From Acidobacterium sp. S8 (GTDB lineage: Bacteria; Acidobacteriota; Terriglobia; Terriglobales; Acidobacteriaceae): 64,000 bases of DNA. Where the stretch lies: NCBI RefSeq assembly GCF_009765985.1, contig NZ_LMUM01000028.1, positions 287,467 through 351,466 of the forward strand, written 5' to 3'. The translations under genes were made by a program, and so were the position numbers. The notes beneath the pieces are model-generated. The model was not told where the DNA came from. It saw nothing but the letters and a program-made list of their open reading frames with translations, and did no database searches. Shown piece after piece: positions 35,464-45,355 of this stretch. Numbering within the stretch: position 1 is the stretch's first letter; each line of letters begins with the position of its first letter.

Positions 35464-37173
35464 ATGAAGTTGGCAATCACGCGACGTAACTTTCTAACAG
35501 GCTTGGCTGCTCTAAGTTCGGGAACATTGGACTCCCGGGCATTGTCGCTATTGCGCACTTCTTTTCAGGATGCCGAGCACGATTCCGAGAAACCTCGGGA
35601 GCAATATTTCGAGACATGGACAGCACAGAAAACAGGAATCACCTGGAAACACGACAATGCACTCTCGAGACTTCGCTATTTGCCAGAATCCATGGGGCCG
35701 GGGGTGGGTATATTCGACTACGATAATGACGGCTGGATGGATCTGTATTTTGTAAATAGCGGTCCTGCGGATTTCTTTCAGCCTGCAAAACCGCTACGCA
35801 ATGCTTTGTACCACAACAACCGCGACGGAACCTTTACCGATGTGACGGAAAAGGCAGGAGTGGCGGGAAGAGATTTCGGCATTGGCGTTGCAGCCGCCGA
35901 CTACGATCGAGACGGATGGACAGATATCCTGGTAACAACCTATGGACGGCTGATTCTCTATCACAACAATCATGACGGAACCTTTACAGATGTGACCAAA
36001 GCCGCAGGCCTGGATGAGCCGGGCCTGTTCACCAGCGCTGCCTGGTTTGATTCTGACAACAATGGCCTGCTCGATTTGTTCGTCTGTCACTTCGTAAAGT
36101 ACGGCAAATCGCTGGAACAGGATTGCAGCGTAAACGGGATTCGCCACTATTGCTATCCAAAGACATATGAAGCTTGGGCGAGCCGTCTCTATAAGAACAA
36201 CGGCGATGGAACCTTCACCGACATAAGCGCTCCTTCCGGGATTGGGAAGTATTTGGGGAAGGCCTTTGGGGTTGTCGCGACTGACATCAACAACGATGGC
36301 CTGCTGGATCTGTTTGTTGCAAATGATTCCGTTCCCAACTTCCTGTATCTGAATAAGGGAGGCGGCAAGTTTGAAGAGATCGGTTTCCAGGCGGGTGTGG
36401 CATATAGTGCGGATGGTGCGGCGCGCTCGGGCATGGGCGTAGACGCGGCCGATTTTGATGGCGACGGCCGGGAAGATCTTCTCGTCGCTAATATTAGTCG
36501 TGAACGCGATTCTCTATACCGCAATACCGGGCACAATACATTTGTGGATGCAGCCGGCGCGACTGGACTAGGCATGGCGACTGCGATGTATACGGGGTGG
36601 GGCTGTCGCTTTGTCGATTTCGATCTGGATGGAAGACAGGATTTGATTTTGGTCAGTGGACACCCGGACGATCTCATCGAATCGGTCAACAGCAGCTTGC
36701 AGTATCGAGAGCCTCTTTTACTTTTTCACAACAATGGCAATGGGTTTGACAATGTCAGTGCTGCAGGTGGTCCGGCCTTCAAAGAGTCGTATGCAGCCAG
36801 GGGGCTTGCTGTGGGAGATCTCGATAATGACGGGCGTGTCGATATGGTTGTCGGGATCAGTGGCGGAGCTCCCCTGGTCCTTCACAATGTAGTTAGCAAT
36901 TCAAATCGTTGGATCGGTCTGAGTCTTACCGGACTTACAGTGGGCGCCAGGATCACGTGGTCGGTCAACGGAGCTGAGCACAGTATTTTCAAGCGAGGCG
37001 GTGGAAGCTATCTCTCTTCCTGTGATCCGCGCGATGTATTGGGCCTGGGCGCGGCGGAATATGCCGACTGGATTCAGGTTCGATGGCCCGCGGCCATCGG
37101 ACGCACAGACCGCTTCGAACATGTGCGCGCTGGCAAGTACTACTCCTTGTCGCCTGGGGGGAAGCTTCTATGA
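35464..37173 (+). CDS. ASPIC/UnbV FG-GAP repeat protein (CRTAC1-like), Tat-exported
   Basis: A 569-residue secreted beta-propeller. The Tat signal is ITRRNFLTGLAALSSG. At least seven calcium-binding FG-GAP/VCBS repeats are marked by DYDNDGWMDLYF, DYDRDGWTDILV, DSDNNGLLDLFV, DINNDGLLDLFV, DFDGDGREDLLV, DFDLDGRQDLIL and DLDNDGRVDMVV. The C-terminus (about 480-560) is the ASPIC/UnbV domain with GGGSYLSSCDPRDVLGLG. I chose ATG 35464 because GGAAG precedes it and the Tat motif follows. Its stop overlaps the start of the TPR gene (ATGA). The family is exported and often linked to TonB receptors; its molecular function is not established. Confidence 0.9.
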   Translation: MKLAITRRNFLTGLAALSSGTLDSRALSLLRTSFQDAEHDSEKPREQYFETWTAQKTGITWKHDNALSRLRYLPESMGPGVGIFDYDNDGWMDLYFVNSGPADFFQPAKPLRNALYHNNRDGTFTDVTEKAGVAGRDFGIGVAAADYDRDGWTDILVTTYGRLILYHNNHDGTFTDVTKAAGLDEPGLFTSAAWFDSDNNGLLDLFVCHFVKYGKSLEQDCSVNGIRHYCYPKTYEAWASRLYKNNGDGTFTDISAPSGIGKYLGKAFGVVATDINNDGLLDLFVANDSVPNFLYLNKGGGKFEEIGFQAGVAYSADGAARSGMGVDAADFDGDGREDLLVANISRERDSLYRNTGHNTFVDAAGATGLGMATAMYTGWGCRFVDFDLDGRQDLILVSGHPDDLIESVNSSLQYREPLLLFHNNGNGFDNVSAAGGPAFKESYAARGLAVGDLDNDGRVDMVVGISGGAPLVLHNVVSNSNRWIGLSLTGLTVGARITWSVNGAEHSIFKRGGGSYLSSCDPRDVLGLGAAEYADWIQVRWPAAIGRTDRFEHVRAGKYYSLSPGGKLL

Positions 37174-37949
37174 TTCTGCTTCTCGCACTGCAACTCGCAG
37201 TCGGCGCAGCACAACATTATGAGAACGCCAAACAGGATTTTGCCCAACGGAAATTTTCCGAGGCCGTTAGCGAAGTTGATGCAGCCCTGCATGAGAACCC
37301 ATATATGGTTCCGGCCCTGGTCCTCAAGGCTCGGCTAGCCACCTTTGCGCATCGTCCGGATGTTGCCAAGAGCTGTCTCATCACGGCCATCACAGCCGAT
37401 CCAACATCCGAAGAGGCGCAGTTCTTTCTTGGGGTGTTTTACTACATGCAAAACGATTTCAAATTGGCGATCTCACCGCTGCAGACAGCCCAAACCCTCT
37501 CTCCTGAAAATCCACTGCCCGTCTTCTATCTTGCGATGACCCATGAAGCTATGGGACAAGACGCCAACGCCTTGAAGCTCTACCAGCAGGCAGAGAATCT
37601 TTCCCCGCAGAAATCGGCGCAAACCGCGTCGATTCTTGTGGCATACGGCAGGTTTCTACTTTCACAGGGCCGCAACGAGGACAGTATTGAAAAAGATCGA
37701 CGCGCCGTTGAGGCAGACCCTGACTCTCGCGATGCACACTATGAATTGGCAAAGGGGTTGGATCGCGATGGAGATCCCAAGAATGCCGCACTCGAAGGAG
37801 AACGAGCCCTGACTCTGCCAGCGCTCGGCACCAGCGATGCCCAGATCCATTTTCTCCTGGCAAATGTCTATCGGAAATTGAATCAACCTGATTTAGCAAA
37901 GGCCCATTTGGAGAAATTCCAGGCTGCTCCCCAGACAGCTCGCAGGTGA
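37170..37949 (+). CDS. TPR-repeat protein
   Basis: A 259-residue protein with an N-terminal hydrophobic segment (MILLLALQLAVGAA), probably a signal or anchor, then about six tetratricopeptide repeats: KQDFAQRKFSEAVSEVDAAL, FLGVFYYMQNDFKLAISPLQ, YLAMTHEAMGQDANALKLYQ, ELAKGLDRDGDPKNAALEGE and LANVYRKLNQPDLAKAHLEK. The ATG overlaps the stop of the ASPIC/UnbV gene by one base (ATGA), showing translational coupling. The open frame extends 29 residues upstream, but those overlap the previous gene. It is likely a periplasmic scaffold partner of that protein. Confidence 0.88.
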   Translation: MILLLALQLAVGAAQHYENAKQDFAQRKFSEAVSEVDAALHENPYMVPALVLKARLATFAHRPDVAKSCLITAITADPTSEEAQFFLGVFYYMQNDFKLAISPLQTAQTLSPENPLPVFYLAMTHEAMGQDANALKLYQQAENLSPQKSAQTASILVAYGRFLLSQGRNEDSIEKDRRAVEADPDSRDAHYELAKGLDRDGDPKNAALEGERALTLPALGTSDAQIHFLLANVYRKLNQPDLAKAHLEKFQAAPQTARR

Positions 37950-38372
37950 GTTGTGCTTCGTCAGAGTGCACTGTGGAATGGCGCCGATAAAAAATGAATT
38001 GCTTCGTCTACCCGATTTCCTGATTGGTCTAATGTTCGGAAGCGCCGGCCAGAAGACGACACGCCGACACATTGATGTCGTGTGGCTAACCCCGATATCG
38101 TATTCGGCGCGGCAGAAGCTCGAAATCGCGCAAAGATCTCGAATGCGCCTCTTCGCAGTGCTCGAGAGCTTTGCTGAAACGTGGCAGATTTGCCTTCGCT
38201 ACATTGTCATAGCTATGAAGAGCTGCGGAACGTTAGGCACTGAAAAGGTAACCTAACAAAGGTACAAATCAGCGTTGCTTATACAAAGCTGAGGCCGGAT
38301 TCGGTTCAATTAGCTGGATTTAGGCAAAGCAAAATCTTTTGTAAATTGGTTGAGGATTGTCATCCCGGTATC
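37950..38372. other. Intergenic region upstream of the MFS gene
   Basis: About 420 bp with no gene recognised. It contains the 12/13 match to the GH3/GH92 box at 38226-38238. The short frames present show no protein-like features. Confidence 0.4.
38226..38238 (+). promoter_or_regulatory. Third near-copy of the GH3/GH92 box
   Basis: CGGAACGTTAGGC differs from the GH3/GH92 box at one of 13 positions and lies 135 bp before the MFS start. It may be coincidental. Confidence 0.25.
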
Positions 38373-40088
38373 ATGGTAATCGTTCATTCCCAGTCCACTA
38401 ATCCTCTAATGCCTCTGCCTCCCGTTCCCAATCCGCCTCCAGTCACCGCACCCGAGCCGGCCAAATCTGTCACAGGTTTCGAGCCTTTGCAGTCGCCGCT
38501 CTTTCGCAAACTTTGGATCGCATCCACCATCTCAAACCTTGGTGGATGGATGCAGGACACCGCCGGTACCTGGTTGATGACTGTTCTCACGTCATCCCCT
38601 CTCCTCATTGCCCTCATGCAAACAGCGGCCAGCCTGCCTGTAGTAGTGCTGGGTCTGTTGGCGGGTGCAACTGCGGATATTTTCGATCGGAGAAGACTCC
38701 TCATTTTCTGGCAGGCCTGGATGCTCACTGCCGTCGCGCTACTCAGCCTACTCACTTTTTTCAATGTTATTTCGCCATGGGTGCTCCTGATCCTCACGTT
38801 CCTGCTCAACATAGGAACGGCAATGAACAGTCCGGCTTGGCAGGCGATAATGCCGGAATTGGTGCCGCGCGAGCAACTCCCCGAGGCAGTCTCGCTCAAC
38901 AGCGCTGGCTTCAACCTGGCTCGTGCCCTCGGTCCCGCGCTTGGAGGTCTGGGGGTCGCTGCTTTTACCCGCGCAGATACAGGGGCGGCTTCAGTCTTCC
39001 TTCTGAATTCACTCTCGTTCGTGGGAGTCATTCTCGTTCTCTATCAGTGGAAGCGCAATCCACTCTTCAAAAGTGCGCTGCCGGCTGAGCGCATCTTCGG
39101 ATCCATGCGCGCCGGACTTCGCTATATCCAGTACACTCCGTCGTTGAAGGCGACTCTGGCGCGCGCATTCATCTTCACCATTTTTGTTAGTGCTGTGTGG
39201 TCGCTTCTCGCAGTCGTAGCGGCGCGCGTGCTGCATCAAGGTGCACTGGGTTACGGAATCCTGAACGGCAGTATGGGACTCGGTGCGGTTATAGGCGCCA
39301 CAAGCCTGCCACGTGTACGCCGCAAATTCTCGGCAGACATGATTATCACGATGTCGACTGGCGTCTTCATCGGAACTTTGCTGGTACTCGCCTTCGTCCA
39401 CTATGCGTTGATCATCATTGCAATGCTGTTGTTCGCCGGCTTTGCCTGGACCAGCACCATGTCCACTTTGAATCTTGCCGTACAAGTGTTAGCTCCAAAC
39501 TGGGTACAGGCACGCGCGCTCGGCATTTACCAGATGGTGTTTTCAAGTGGCATGGCGATCGGCAGCGTGATCTGGGGGATGATAGCCGAACATATTTCGA
39601 CGCCAGTTTCTCTCACCAGCGCCGCCATCGGCCTGCTCGTGACGATACCCATTGGCAGCCGCTTGCATGTGCTACGTGGAGAGCAGCCTGACCTGACCCC
39701 CTTTCGCTCGAAATTCTTGCCCCCGCAACTCTCCATCGAGCCGGAGATGACTGACGGCCCGGTGCGTGTCCTCATTGATTACTTGGTCGATCCGAAAGAC
39801 TATAACGCATTCGTCCATGCTATTCACGAACTCAAGGATATCCGGCTGCGTGACGGCGCCATTCGCTGGGGCATCTTTCAGGATGCGGACAATCCTCGTC
39901 ATCTCAATGAGACATTCGTCATGGAATCATGGATCGACTATCTACGCCAGCGTGAACGCTTCACAGCTTCGGATCGGACGATTAGAGATCGCGTGGTCAG
40001 TTTTCACCGTGGCGAAAATCCGCCCCGCATTACGCATACGCTCTATGCCAAGGAACGCGCCGAATTCAAAAGCGACAATTCATCATGA
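38373..40088 (+). CDS. MFS transporter (MFS_3/enterobactin-exporter-like) with C-terminal ABM-like domain
   Basis: A 571-residue major-facilitator protein. A Pro-rich cytoplasmic N-terminus (about 1-35) precedes about 12 membrane helices (SPLFRKLWIASTISNLGGWM, the A-loop DIFDRRRLLIFWQAW, and ILNGSMGLGAVIGATSLPRV). From about residue 455 a soluble extension carries VRVLIDYLVDPKDYNAFVHA and MESWIDYLRQRERFTASDRT, resembling a ferredoxin-like antibiotic-monooxygenase (ABM) fold. MFS_3 proteins with this tail occur widely in bacteria; the tail's role is unknown. I chose ATG 38373, though ATG 38409 is possible. The substrate is unknown. Confidence 0.85.
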   Translation: MVIVHSQSTNPLMPLPPVPNPPPVTAPEPAKSVTGFEPLQSPLFRKLWIASTISNLGGWMQDTAGTWLMTVLTSSPLLIALMQTAASLPVVVLGLLAGATADIFDRRRLLIFWQAWMLTAVALLSLLTFFNVISPWVLLILTFLLNIGTAMNSPAWQAIMPELVPREQLPEAVSLNSAGFNLARALGPALGGLGVAAFTRADTGAASVFLLNSLSFVGVILVLYQWKRNPLFKSALPAERIFGSMRAGLRYIQYTPSLKATLARAFIFTIFVSAVWSLLAVVAARVLHQGALGYGILNGSMGLGAVIGATSLPRVRRKFSADMIITMSTGVFIGTLLVLAFVHYALIIIAMLLFAGFAWTSTMSTLNLAVQVLAPNWVQARALGIYQMVFSSGMAIGSVIWGMIAEHISTPVSLTSAAIGLLVTIPIGSRLHVLRGEQPDLTPFRSKFLPPQLSIEPEMTDGPVRVLIDYLVDPKDYNAFVHAIHELKDIRLRDGAIRWGIFQDADNPRHLNETFVMESWIDYLRQRERFTASDRTIRDRVVSFHRGENPPRITHTLYAKERAEFKSDNSS

Positions 40089-40326
40089 GGTGACTCAGAA
40101 CCATGGCAATTCTGGATCACTGTTTTGATGCGATATCGTCTTTGATTGAAACCGGCGCAACGCTTCGAGAAACTTGCGGGAATGTCCTGGAAACGAAGGC
40201 AAGCAAAGAAGCCATGGCTGCTCATAAGGATCGCAGAAACCAGCCCGGCGTGTTTGCTAAACCGCTTTCTTCTTTGCTCTTCCTTCACCAGCGCTGGTTT
40301 CCCGGATTCGGGGACTAATCGACTCT

Positions 40327-40360
40327 TCGATGAGTGACTTGGCGATTTACCACTCATCGA
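40327..40360 (+). terminator. Inverted repeat behind the MFS gene
   Basis: TCGATGAGTG at 40327-40336 and CACTCATCGA at 40351-40360 are exact reverse complements around a 14-base loop. There is no T-run. A separate 14-bp ATGC tandem lies at 40447-40460. The 240-bp MFS-side and 220-bp PadR-side flanks carry no recognised gene. Confidence 0.45.
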
Positions 40361-40580
40361 GGCAGCGGCTACGAGTCAATTACATCCATCTGTCCGAGAT
40401 GCCGGTTTTTCGGCAACTTGCCAGAGGCATAGCCGACCGGGGGTGAATGCATGCATGCATAGTCCTCTTTACTGCTACTCAACATCCTCTATTGACGTGA
40501 TTGCTCTACGCGCAGAAGTGACGATCGAGCATCTCTGTTCATGTTGACATCCGACCCGAGCGGTGCAACACTTGGGTCGG

Positions 40581-40952
40581 ATGCCTTCCCAAAAAAATAC
40601 CGATGCCCGTATCGCCCTTCTGCAGGGAACGCTGGACCTGCTCATTTTGAAGACTCTCGTGTTGGGGCCGTGTCATGGCCAAGGGGTGGCGCGGTTGATC
40701 CAGCGCCAATCGGAAGAGGTTTTCTTTGTAGATCATGGTTCGCTCTATCTGGCGCTGCAGCGGCTTGAAGACAAGAAATGGATCAGCGCCAAGTGGGGCG
40801 TGAGCGAGAACAACCGCAAGGCGCGGTTCTATTCGTTGACGGCGAAGGGTCGCGAGCAACTCGTCGAGAAGACGACGGAGTGGGAGCGGTTGACGAGGGC
40901 GATGGGGCTGATTCTGGGCGGGAGCACGGCGCCGGGTGGCGAGGAGGCTTAG
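40581..40952 (+). CDS. PadR-family transcriptional regulator
   Basis: A 123-residue winged helix-turn-helix repressor: [20 protein letters not shown], then [30 protein letters not shown] and [14 protein letters not shown], followed by a short helix. This compact form is the PadR type found directly upstream of acidobacterial orphan MacB permeases. Here only 2 bp separate it from that gene. I chose ATG 40581 over the upstream start at 40563 because homologues begin near this point. It likely represses its own two-gene operon and responds to an unknown compound. Confidence 0.92.
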   Translation: MPSQKNTDARIALLQGTLDLLILKTLVLGPCHGQGVARLIQRQSEEVFFVDHGSLYLALQRLEDKKWISAKWGVSENNRKARFYSLTAKGREQLVEKTTEWERLTRAMGLILGGSTAPGGEEA

Positions 40953-40954
40953 AG

Positions 40955-43558
40955 ATGTTCAAGCACAGGCGTAGCACAGAGGATTTCTCGGAGGAGATCA
41001 AGGCGCACCTGGAACTCGAAGCCGATGAACTCCGACGTGAAGGCTTTAGCGACGATGAAGCGCGGCGGAAGGCGAGGGTCGAGTTTGGCAATGTTCCTGC
41101 GGCGCAAGAGCGTTTCTATTTGAAGAGTCGAATCGTGTGGCTGGACAATCTGGGGCGCGATCTTAAGTATGGGTTTCGCCAGCTGATGAAGAATCCGGGC
41201 TTCGCCGCGACCGCGATCCTCGTGCTTGCTCTGGGCATCGGCGCGAGTGTTGCGATCTTCGCTTTTGTGGATGCCGCATTGATCAAGCCGCTGCCATATA
41301 AAAGCCCATCGCGGCTCGTCAACATGTTTGAGAGCAATCAGACCGGGCCGAGGTTCCATCTGTCCTATTTGGATTATCTGGACTGGAAGAGACTCAATCA
41401 CGTCTTCAGTTCGATGGCGGAGTACGAGCAGGACGACCTTATGTTGAACACGTCCACAGGCACGCAACAAGCCAACGGAGCGCGGGTGAGCGATGGGTTC
41501 TTCCGGACGCTTGGGGTGATTCCGACGCTGGGTAGAGATTTCTATGACGGCGAAGATATTAAATCGGCTTCCGGTACGGTGTTGCTGAGCTACGCTGCGT
41601 GGCAGAAGTGGTTTGGTGGAAGGGCAGACGTAGTTGGGCAGACGGTAACTCTGAATGGGACTTTGGCGAGCGTCATCGGAGTGTTGCCGCGCAACTTTCA
41701 TTTTGCTCCGGCGGGACCGGCTGAATTCTGGCTGACGATCGATCCATCGAGTAACTGTAACAAAAACAGAGGTTGTCACAATTCCTTTGGAGTCGGCCGG
41801 CTCAAAGAGCGAATCTCCGTCACTGCGGCTGACGCGGAGATGAAGGAGATCGCGGGGCAGTTGCAAAAGCAGTATCCCGATTCGAATCTCACCCGCGACG
41901 CGCTGATCCTACCTCTGACAGACGTGATCGTTGGTGACATTCGCCCAATTCTGCTGGTGCTGTTGTGCGGCGCAGGTTTGTTGCTTTTAATTGCCAGCGT
42001 GAATGTTGCGAGCCTGTTGCTGGTGCGTTCCGAAAGCCGGAAACGAGAGATTGCCGTGCGCGGTGCTCTGGGGGCGACGCCGGGGCGGTTGATTCGCCAA
42101 TTCATGGCGGAAGGTTTGCTTCTGGCGGCGAGTGGCAGCGTGCTCGGTATCGCATCTGCCTATGCCGCCACGCAGATTCTCCTGAAACTACTTCCGCCGG
42201 AGAGGCTCGCGGAGATGCCCTATTTGTCTGGAGTTGGGCTGGACGTTCGAGTAGTGCTCTTCGCTGGCGCAATTTCATTGCTGGCTGGCGCGATATTTTC
42301 TCTTACCCCGATGCTGCGGCTGTCATTGGTGACCGTGCAGCAAAGCCTGGCGGAGGGAGGACGGACAGGCGCGGGTGTCGTGTGGAGGCGCTTCGGCGCA
42401 AACCTTGTCGTCATCGAACTTGCCACGGCCATGATGCTGCTGGTGGCTGCCGGTTTGCTGGGCAAGAGCTTCTACCGGCTGTTGCATGTGGAGATGGGTA
42501 TCCAGCCGGAGAATCTGGCTATGTTACAGATCTGGGGACCAGCCTCCAGCTACGCGAAGGATCCGCAAAAGGTTGCGATGGAACGGCAGGTCTTGAGCAA
42601 GCTTGCGGCTATCCCAGGAGTGAAATCGGTTGCTGTCTCGAGCGATCTGCCAGTCGGGGATGGTGATGGTATCAAGGCGATCGGAATCGTCGGTAAGCCG
42701 AACCTGGGAGATTACAACGAAGTGAATGACCGGGAGGTGAGTTCCACCTATTTCACGACCCTGCAGGCACGGCTGTTGCGAGGCCGATATTTCACTGAGG
42801 CGGACGACGCCTCCCGGCCAGGGGTAATAATCATCAACGAGACGTTCGCAAAACGCTACTTCACGGGAGAGAATCCGTTAGGAAGCCGCATTAACTTCGG
42901 CGATGTGAAGTCTGTGCTGGAAATCGTCGGCGTCGTGGATGACATTAAAGAAGGGCCGTTGGATATCGCTACTCGTCCTGCGATGTATATGCCCTTCGCC
43001 CAGAGCCCGGACAATTCCTTCTTCGTCATCGTGCGCACGTCGCAAGATCCGAAATCCCTGCTACCTGCAATGGAGACCTCGATTCATGAGGTAGATCCCA
43101 ACATTGCCACTCATAACGGCGTGACCATGACCGACCACATTCGCGACTCGCCGGCAGCCTATCTGCACCGTTCCTCGGCGTGGCTGGTGGGAGGCTTTGC
43201 CACGATGGCACTGTTGCTTGGAGTGGTGGGGCTGTATGGAGTGATTGCATATTCGGTAAGCCAACGGACGAGGGAGATCGGCATCCGGATGGCGCTTGGC
43301 GCGCAACGCTGGTCTGTCCACCAGATGGTTTTGCGAGAAGCGGGTTGGCTCACCACTACCGGAATCGCAATTGGAGCGGTTTGCTCGTTGGCTGCCGCCA
43401 CACTCTTACGTGGTTTGTTGTTCGGGATTCATCCATGGGACCTTCCAACTTTGGGGGGAGTAGCCGCAGTTCTAGGCGTTTCGGCCCTCCTGGCAAGCTA
43501 TATTCCCGCTCGCCGCGCAGCATTGGTCGATCCGGTGATCGCGCTGCGTACTGAATAG
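40955..43558 (+). CDS. Acidobacterial duplicated orphan permease (MacB/FtsX-like)
   Basis: An 867-residue inner-membrane permease with no ATPase gene alongside. Residues 1-65 are the characteristic cytoplasmic lead ([18 protein letters not shown]). A first helix at about 82-105 is followed by a MacB-type periplasmic core (about 105-330), an FtsX helix set (about 335-480), a second core (about 500-715) and a final FtsX set ending [20 protein letters not shown]. The two halves are a tandem duplication. Immediately preceded by padR, it fits an efflux or stress-responsive export operon. A truncated relative is at 4784-5328. Confidence 0.92.
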   Translation: MFKHRRSTEDFSEEIKAHLELEADELRREGFSDDEARRKARVEFGNVPAAQERFYLKSRIVWLDNLGRDLKYGFRQLMKNPGFAATAILVLALGIGASVAIFAFVDAALIKPLPYKSPSRLVNMFESNQTGPRFHLSYLDYLDWKRLNHVFSSMAEYEQDDLMLNTSTGTQQANGARVSDGFFRTLGVIPTLGRDFYDGEDIKSASGTVLLSYAAWQKWFGGRADVVGQTVTLNGTLASVIGVLPRNFHFAPAGPAEFWLTIDPSSNCNKNRGCHNSFGVGRLKERISVTAADAEMKEIAGQLQKQYPDSNLTRDALILPLTDVIVGDIRPILLVLLCGAGLLLLIASVNVASLLLVRSESRKREIAVRGALGATPGRLIRQFMAEGLLLAASGSVLGIASAYAATQILLKLLPPERLAEMPYLSGVGLDVRVVLFAGAISLLAGAIFSLTPMLRLSLVTVQQSLAEGGRTGAGVVWRRFGANLVVIELATAMMLLVAAGLLGKSFYRLLHVEMGIQPENLAMLQIWGPASSYAKDPQKVAMERQVLSKLAAIPGVKSVAVSSDLPVGDGDGIKAIGIVGKPNLGDYNEVNDREVSSTYFTTLQARLLRGRYFTEADDASRPGVIIINETFAKRYFTGENPLGSRINFGDVKSVLEIVGVVDDIKEGPLDIATRPAMYMPFAQSPDNSFFVIVRTSQDPKSLLPAMETSIHEVDPNIATHNGVTMTDHIRDSPAAYLHRSSAWLVGGFATMALLLGVVGLYGVIAYSVSQRTREIGIRMALGAQRWSVHQMVLREAGWLTTTGIAIGAVCSLAAATLLRGLLFGIHPWDLPTLGGVAAVLGVSALLASYIPARRAALVDPVIALRTE

Positions 43559-43599
43559 ACTGGCGGTGGTGAATCTCGAGGTTGTCTCTAAATCAAATC

Positions 43600-43886
43600 G
43601 CCGAAGCTCGCTTTGAGCAAATCTGATCTCGAAACGCGAGTTAGCCTGAAGTTATTATTCGCAAGAACGTCGTAGCTGGTCCTTGGCCATTTTAAGGTCG
43701 ATCTTCTACCAACGTTTTTAATCGTGGGTCGTTCATCGCCCACTTGAACTGGAGCGAATGGTAAACAGAAGCCGACATTTCGGTACTAATCCTGCTTTTG
43801 CCGTCTAAGTCATTGACCACTGCCGAGTTGGCCGTGATCTCCCGGAACTCTGAACTCCATCCCAAACGGCGCAAGTTCTGAATCAA
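43600..43886 (-). pseudogene. Possible DUF421/YetF remnant
   Basis: A leftward 64-residue frame from 43886 ends FKWAMNDPRLKTLVEDRP before a stop. Further on, another frame reads NNFRLTRVSRSDLLKA. Together these resemble the soluble domain of DUF421/YetF membrane proteins (a lightly conserved 'VEGRPxxL ... NLRRxRxSxxDLL' pattern). If correct, it is a frameshifted C-terminal part of a lost gene. It abuts the broken methyltransferase gene. The call rests on motif memory only. Confidence 0.28.
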
Positions 43887-44551
43887 TAGACCCCCGGAAT
43901 CAGCCGCCAGGTTCGCGCGACGTAGGCATCGTATTCGGCTCCGAAGTGTGCCCTCAAAAGGCGCTCTTCGGAGTGAATGCGTGGGATGAGCGGCATCAAC
44001 AGTAGCAAAGCAATTACAACGCCGGACCAGCCGCGAAACGCAGCCCCCATCCCAGCATGTTGATAATCATTCCCAGGTAGCTGGGGTTGCGAACAAGGCT
44101 GTAAATGCCGTGTGTTTCCAGCCTATGGCCCGACTGGATGGTCACCAACCCACTGAACCGCGAACCCAGCACAAAGACCGGCCACAGTCGCAGTGCTCCG
44201 CCGAGCACATACAGAATCACGCCTATCCAGCGAGTTGTTTCTCCGTCGATGGTCCACAGTCCAAGCCGATCTGTATAGGGCGGCAGGATGGCGCTGGTCA
44301 ACGCGATTAGGCCGAGGGCGACGAAGACCCAGCGGTTGGCGCGATCCTCCTTTTCGCCGGAACTCAGGTTTAGATTGCCGAAAGGGTGCGACAAACATCA
44401 TCCCTAGGGTGGCTACCGCTAACACGATCAGTGCCGGATGGCTGAAGAACGCCGTCCATCCACCGAGTACGATCATCGCCAGCCCGAATTGCACGGTTCC
44501 AGCGATGAGGCTGAAGACAAGTACTCTTGCGGGAGTCAAATGGCTTTTCAT
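43883..44551 (-). pseudogene. Isoprenylcysteine carboxyl methyltransferase (ICMT)-like gene with two compensating frameshifts
   Basis: A multi-helix membrane methyltransferase of the ICMT/PEMT type, expected at about 220 residues. The first part (from ATG 44551) reads VFSLIAGTVQFGLAMIVLGG. An extra A in the AAA near 44371 shifts the frame, after which the middle reads NLSSGEKEDRANRWVFVALG and the catalytic-type SLVRNPSYLGMIINMLGW. Near 44025 one base is missing, and the original frame resumes as RIHSEERLLRAHFGAEYDAY, ending VARTWRLIPGVY at 43883. The two shifts cancel, so just two base changes would restore a full protein. It is divergent from the GbsR-type regulator. Confidence 0.8.
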
Positions 44552-44595
44552 GATCGGGAACCTCCTCTGTTATCGCTCAACGAGCATGCATTTAG

Positions 44596-44619
44596 TATAT
44601 TCGGGATATGCCGAATATA
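44596..44619. promoter_or_regulatory. Palindromic operator overlapping the regulator start codon
   Basis: TATATTCGG at 44596-44604 and CCGAATATA at 44611-44619 are perfect 9-bp inverted arms around a 6-base spacer that holds the ATG of the GbsR-type gene (44608-44610). It lies in the 56-bp divergent gap with the methyltransferase gene, so the regulator probably represses both directions and its own translation start. Confidence 0.7.
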
Positions 44620-45072
44620 AGAAATAAAGAACCGCAACAAATCCGTCACCGCTTTATTCAGGGCATGGCCGACCTTCTTGTGCCCCTTGGGGTTCCGCAG
44701 ACCGCGGCACGGCTATACGGGTACTTGCTGCTCAGCGATGCCCCAGTCAGTTTGGACCGCATCGTGGCTGACCTCGAAATCAGCAAGAGCACGGCAAGCG
44801 TTGCGGCGCATCTCCTGGAGATGTATACCCTGGTCCGCCGGAGCGGCCAGCGCGGCACCCGCAGGGCATTGTTCGAGCCATCGGACGACTATAGCGGAAT
44901 GATCAATGCACAAAAACGATCACTGGAACGATTGGCAGCTTTGATTAAGGAGGGCGCCCGAAGTTCGTCCAGCAGGAAAACGCGCGAACGTCTAAGAACT
45001 ATGGCCGAGTTTTACCTTGCGAATCGCGACGCAATGGAATCGGCGCAACGAGAGTGGTCGGCGCGAAAGTGA
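44608..45072 (+). CDS. GbsR/MarR-type transcriptional regulator
   Basis: A 154-residue winged helix-turn-helix protein. The DNA-binding part (about 20-95) reads FIQGMADLLVPLGVPQTAAR, SLDRIVADLEISKSTASVAA, then VRRSGQRGTRRALFEPSDDY for the wing. A helical dimerisation tail follows (EKTRERLRTM-type). This is the GbsR branch of the MarR superfamily, whose members often respond to small solutes. The palindrome at 44596-44619 covers the ATG, which points to strong self-repression. The divergent partner is the ICMT-like gene. Confidence 0.85.
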   Translation: MPNIRNKEPQQIRHRFIQGMADLLVPLGVPQTAARLYGYLLLSDAPVSLDRIVADLEISKSTASVAAHLLEMYTLVRRSGQRGTRRALFEPSDDYSGMINAQKRSLERLAALIKEGARSSSSRKTRERLRTMAEFYLANRDAMESAQREWSARK

Positions 45073-45088
45073 GGAATGCTCCTGCCGG

Positions 45089-45355
45089 TCAACAAAGATT
45101 CAGCTCCCGATTCGCAGAGGGAAGCCAGTTTGTGGTGACCGGATCTCTCGCACCTGGATTTCCGTTGGCGTGAAAAGGCAACGCGCTGATTGAGCAGGTG
45201 CGCAGGAGGGTTTCTAGCTGTTCCATACGTATGGTCGCCCAACCTCCCCCAATCCGCCCCGAGGCAGTCAAAATGGGAGTTCTGTCCGGAATGGTGGTGA
45301 CACGCCCAGAACTCGAAGTTTTGAGTAGTTCGGCTTTGCTGAGTGCAGTGGCGAT
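45089..45355 (-). pseudogene. Unidentified decayed coding fragment
   Basis: A leftward frame of about 88 codons from 45355 to the stop at 45089 has a protein-like sequence (SKAELLKTSSSGRVTTIPDR, ILTASGRIGGGWATIRMEQL, ending NRELNLC) but no start signal near its beginning. It looks like a C-terminal remnant. The family is not recognised. It fills most of the 385-bp gap between the regulator and the hydrolase. Confidence 0.3.

Noticed and set aside
40447-40460. ATGC tandem repeat
   Set aside because: It is only 3.5 units long and needs no special explanation.
40949-41866. 305-codon minus-strand frame
   Set aside because: It is antisense to the orphan permease and shows no domain.
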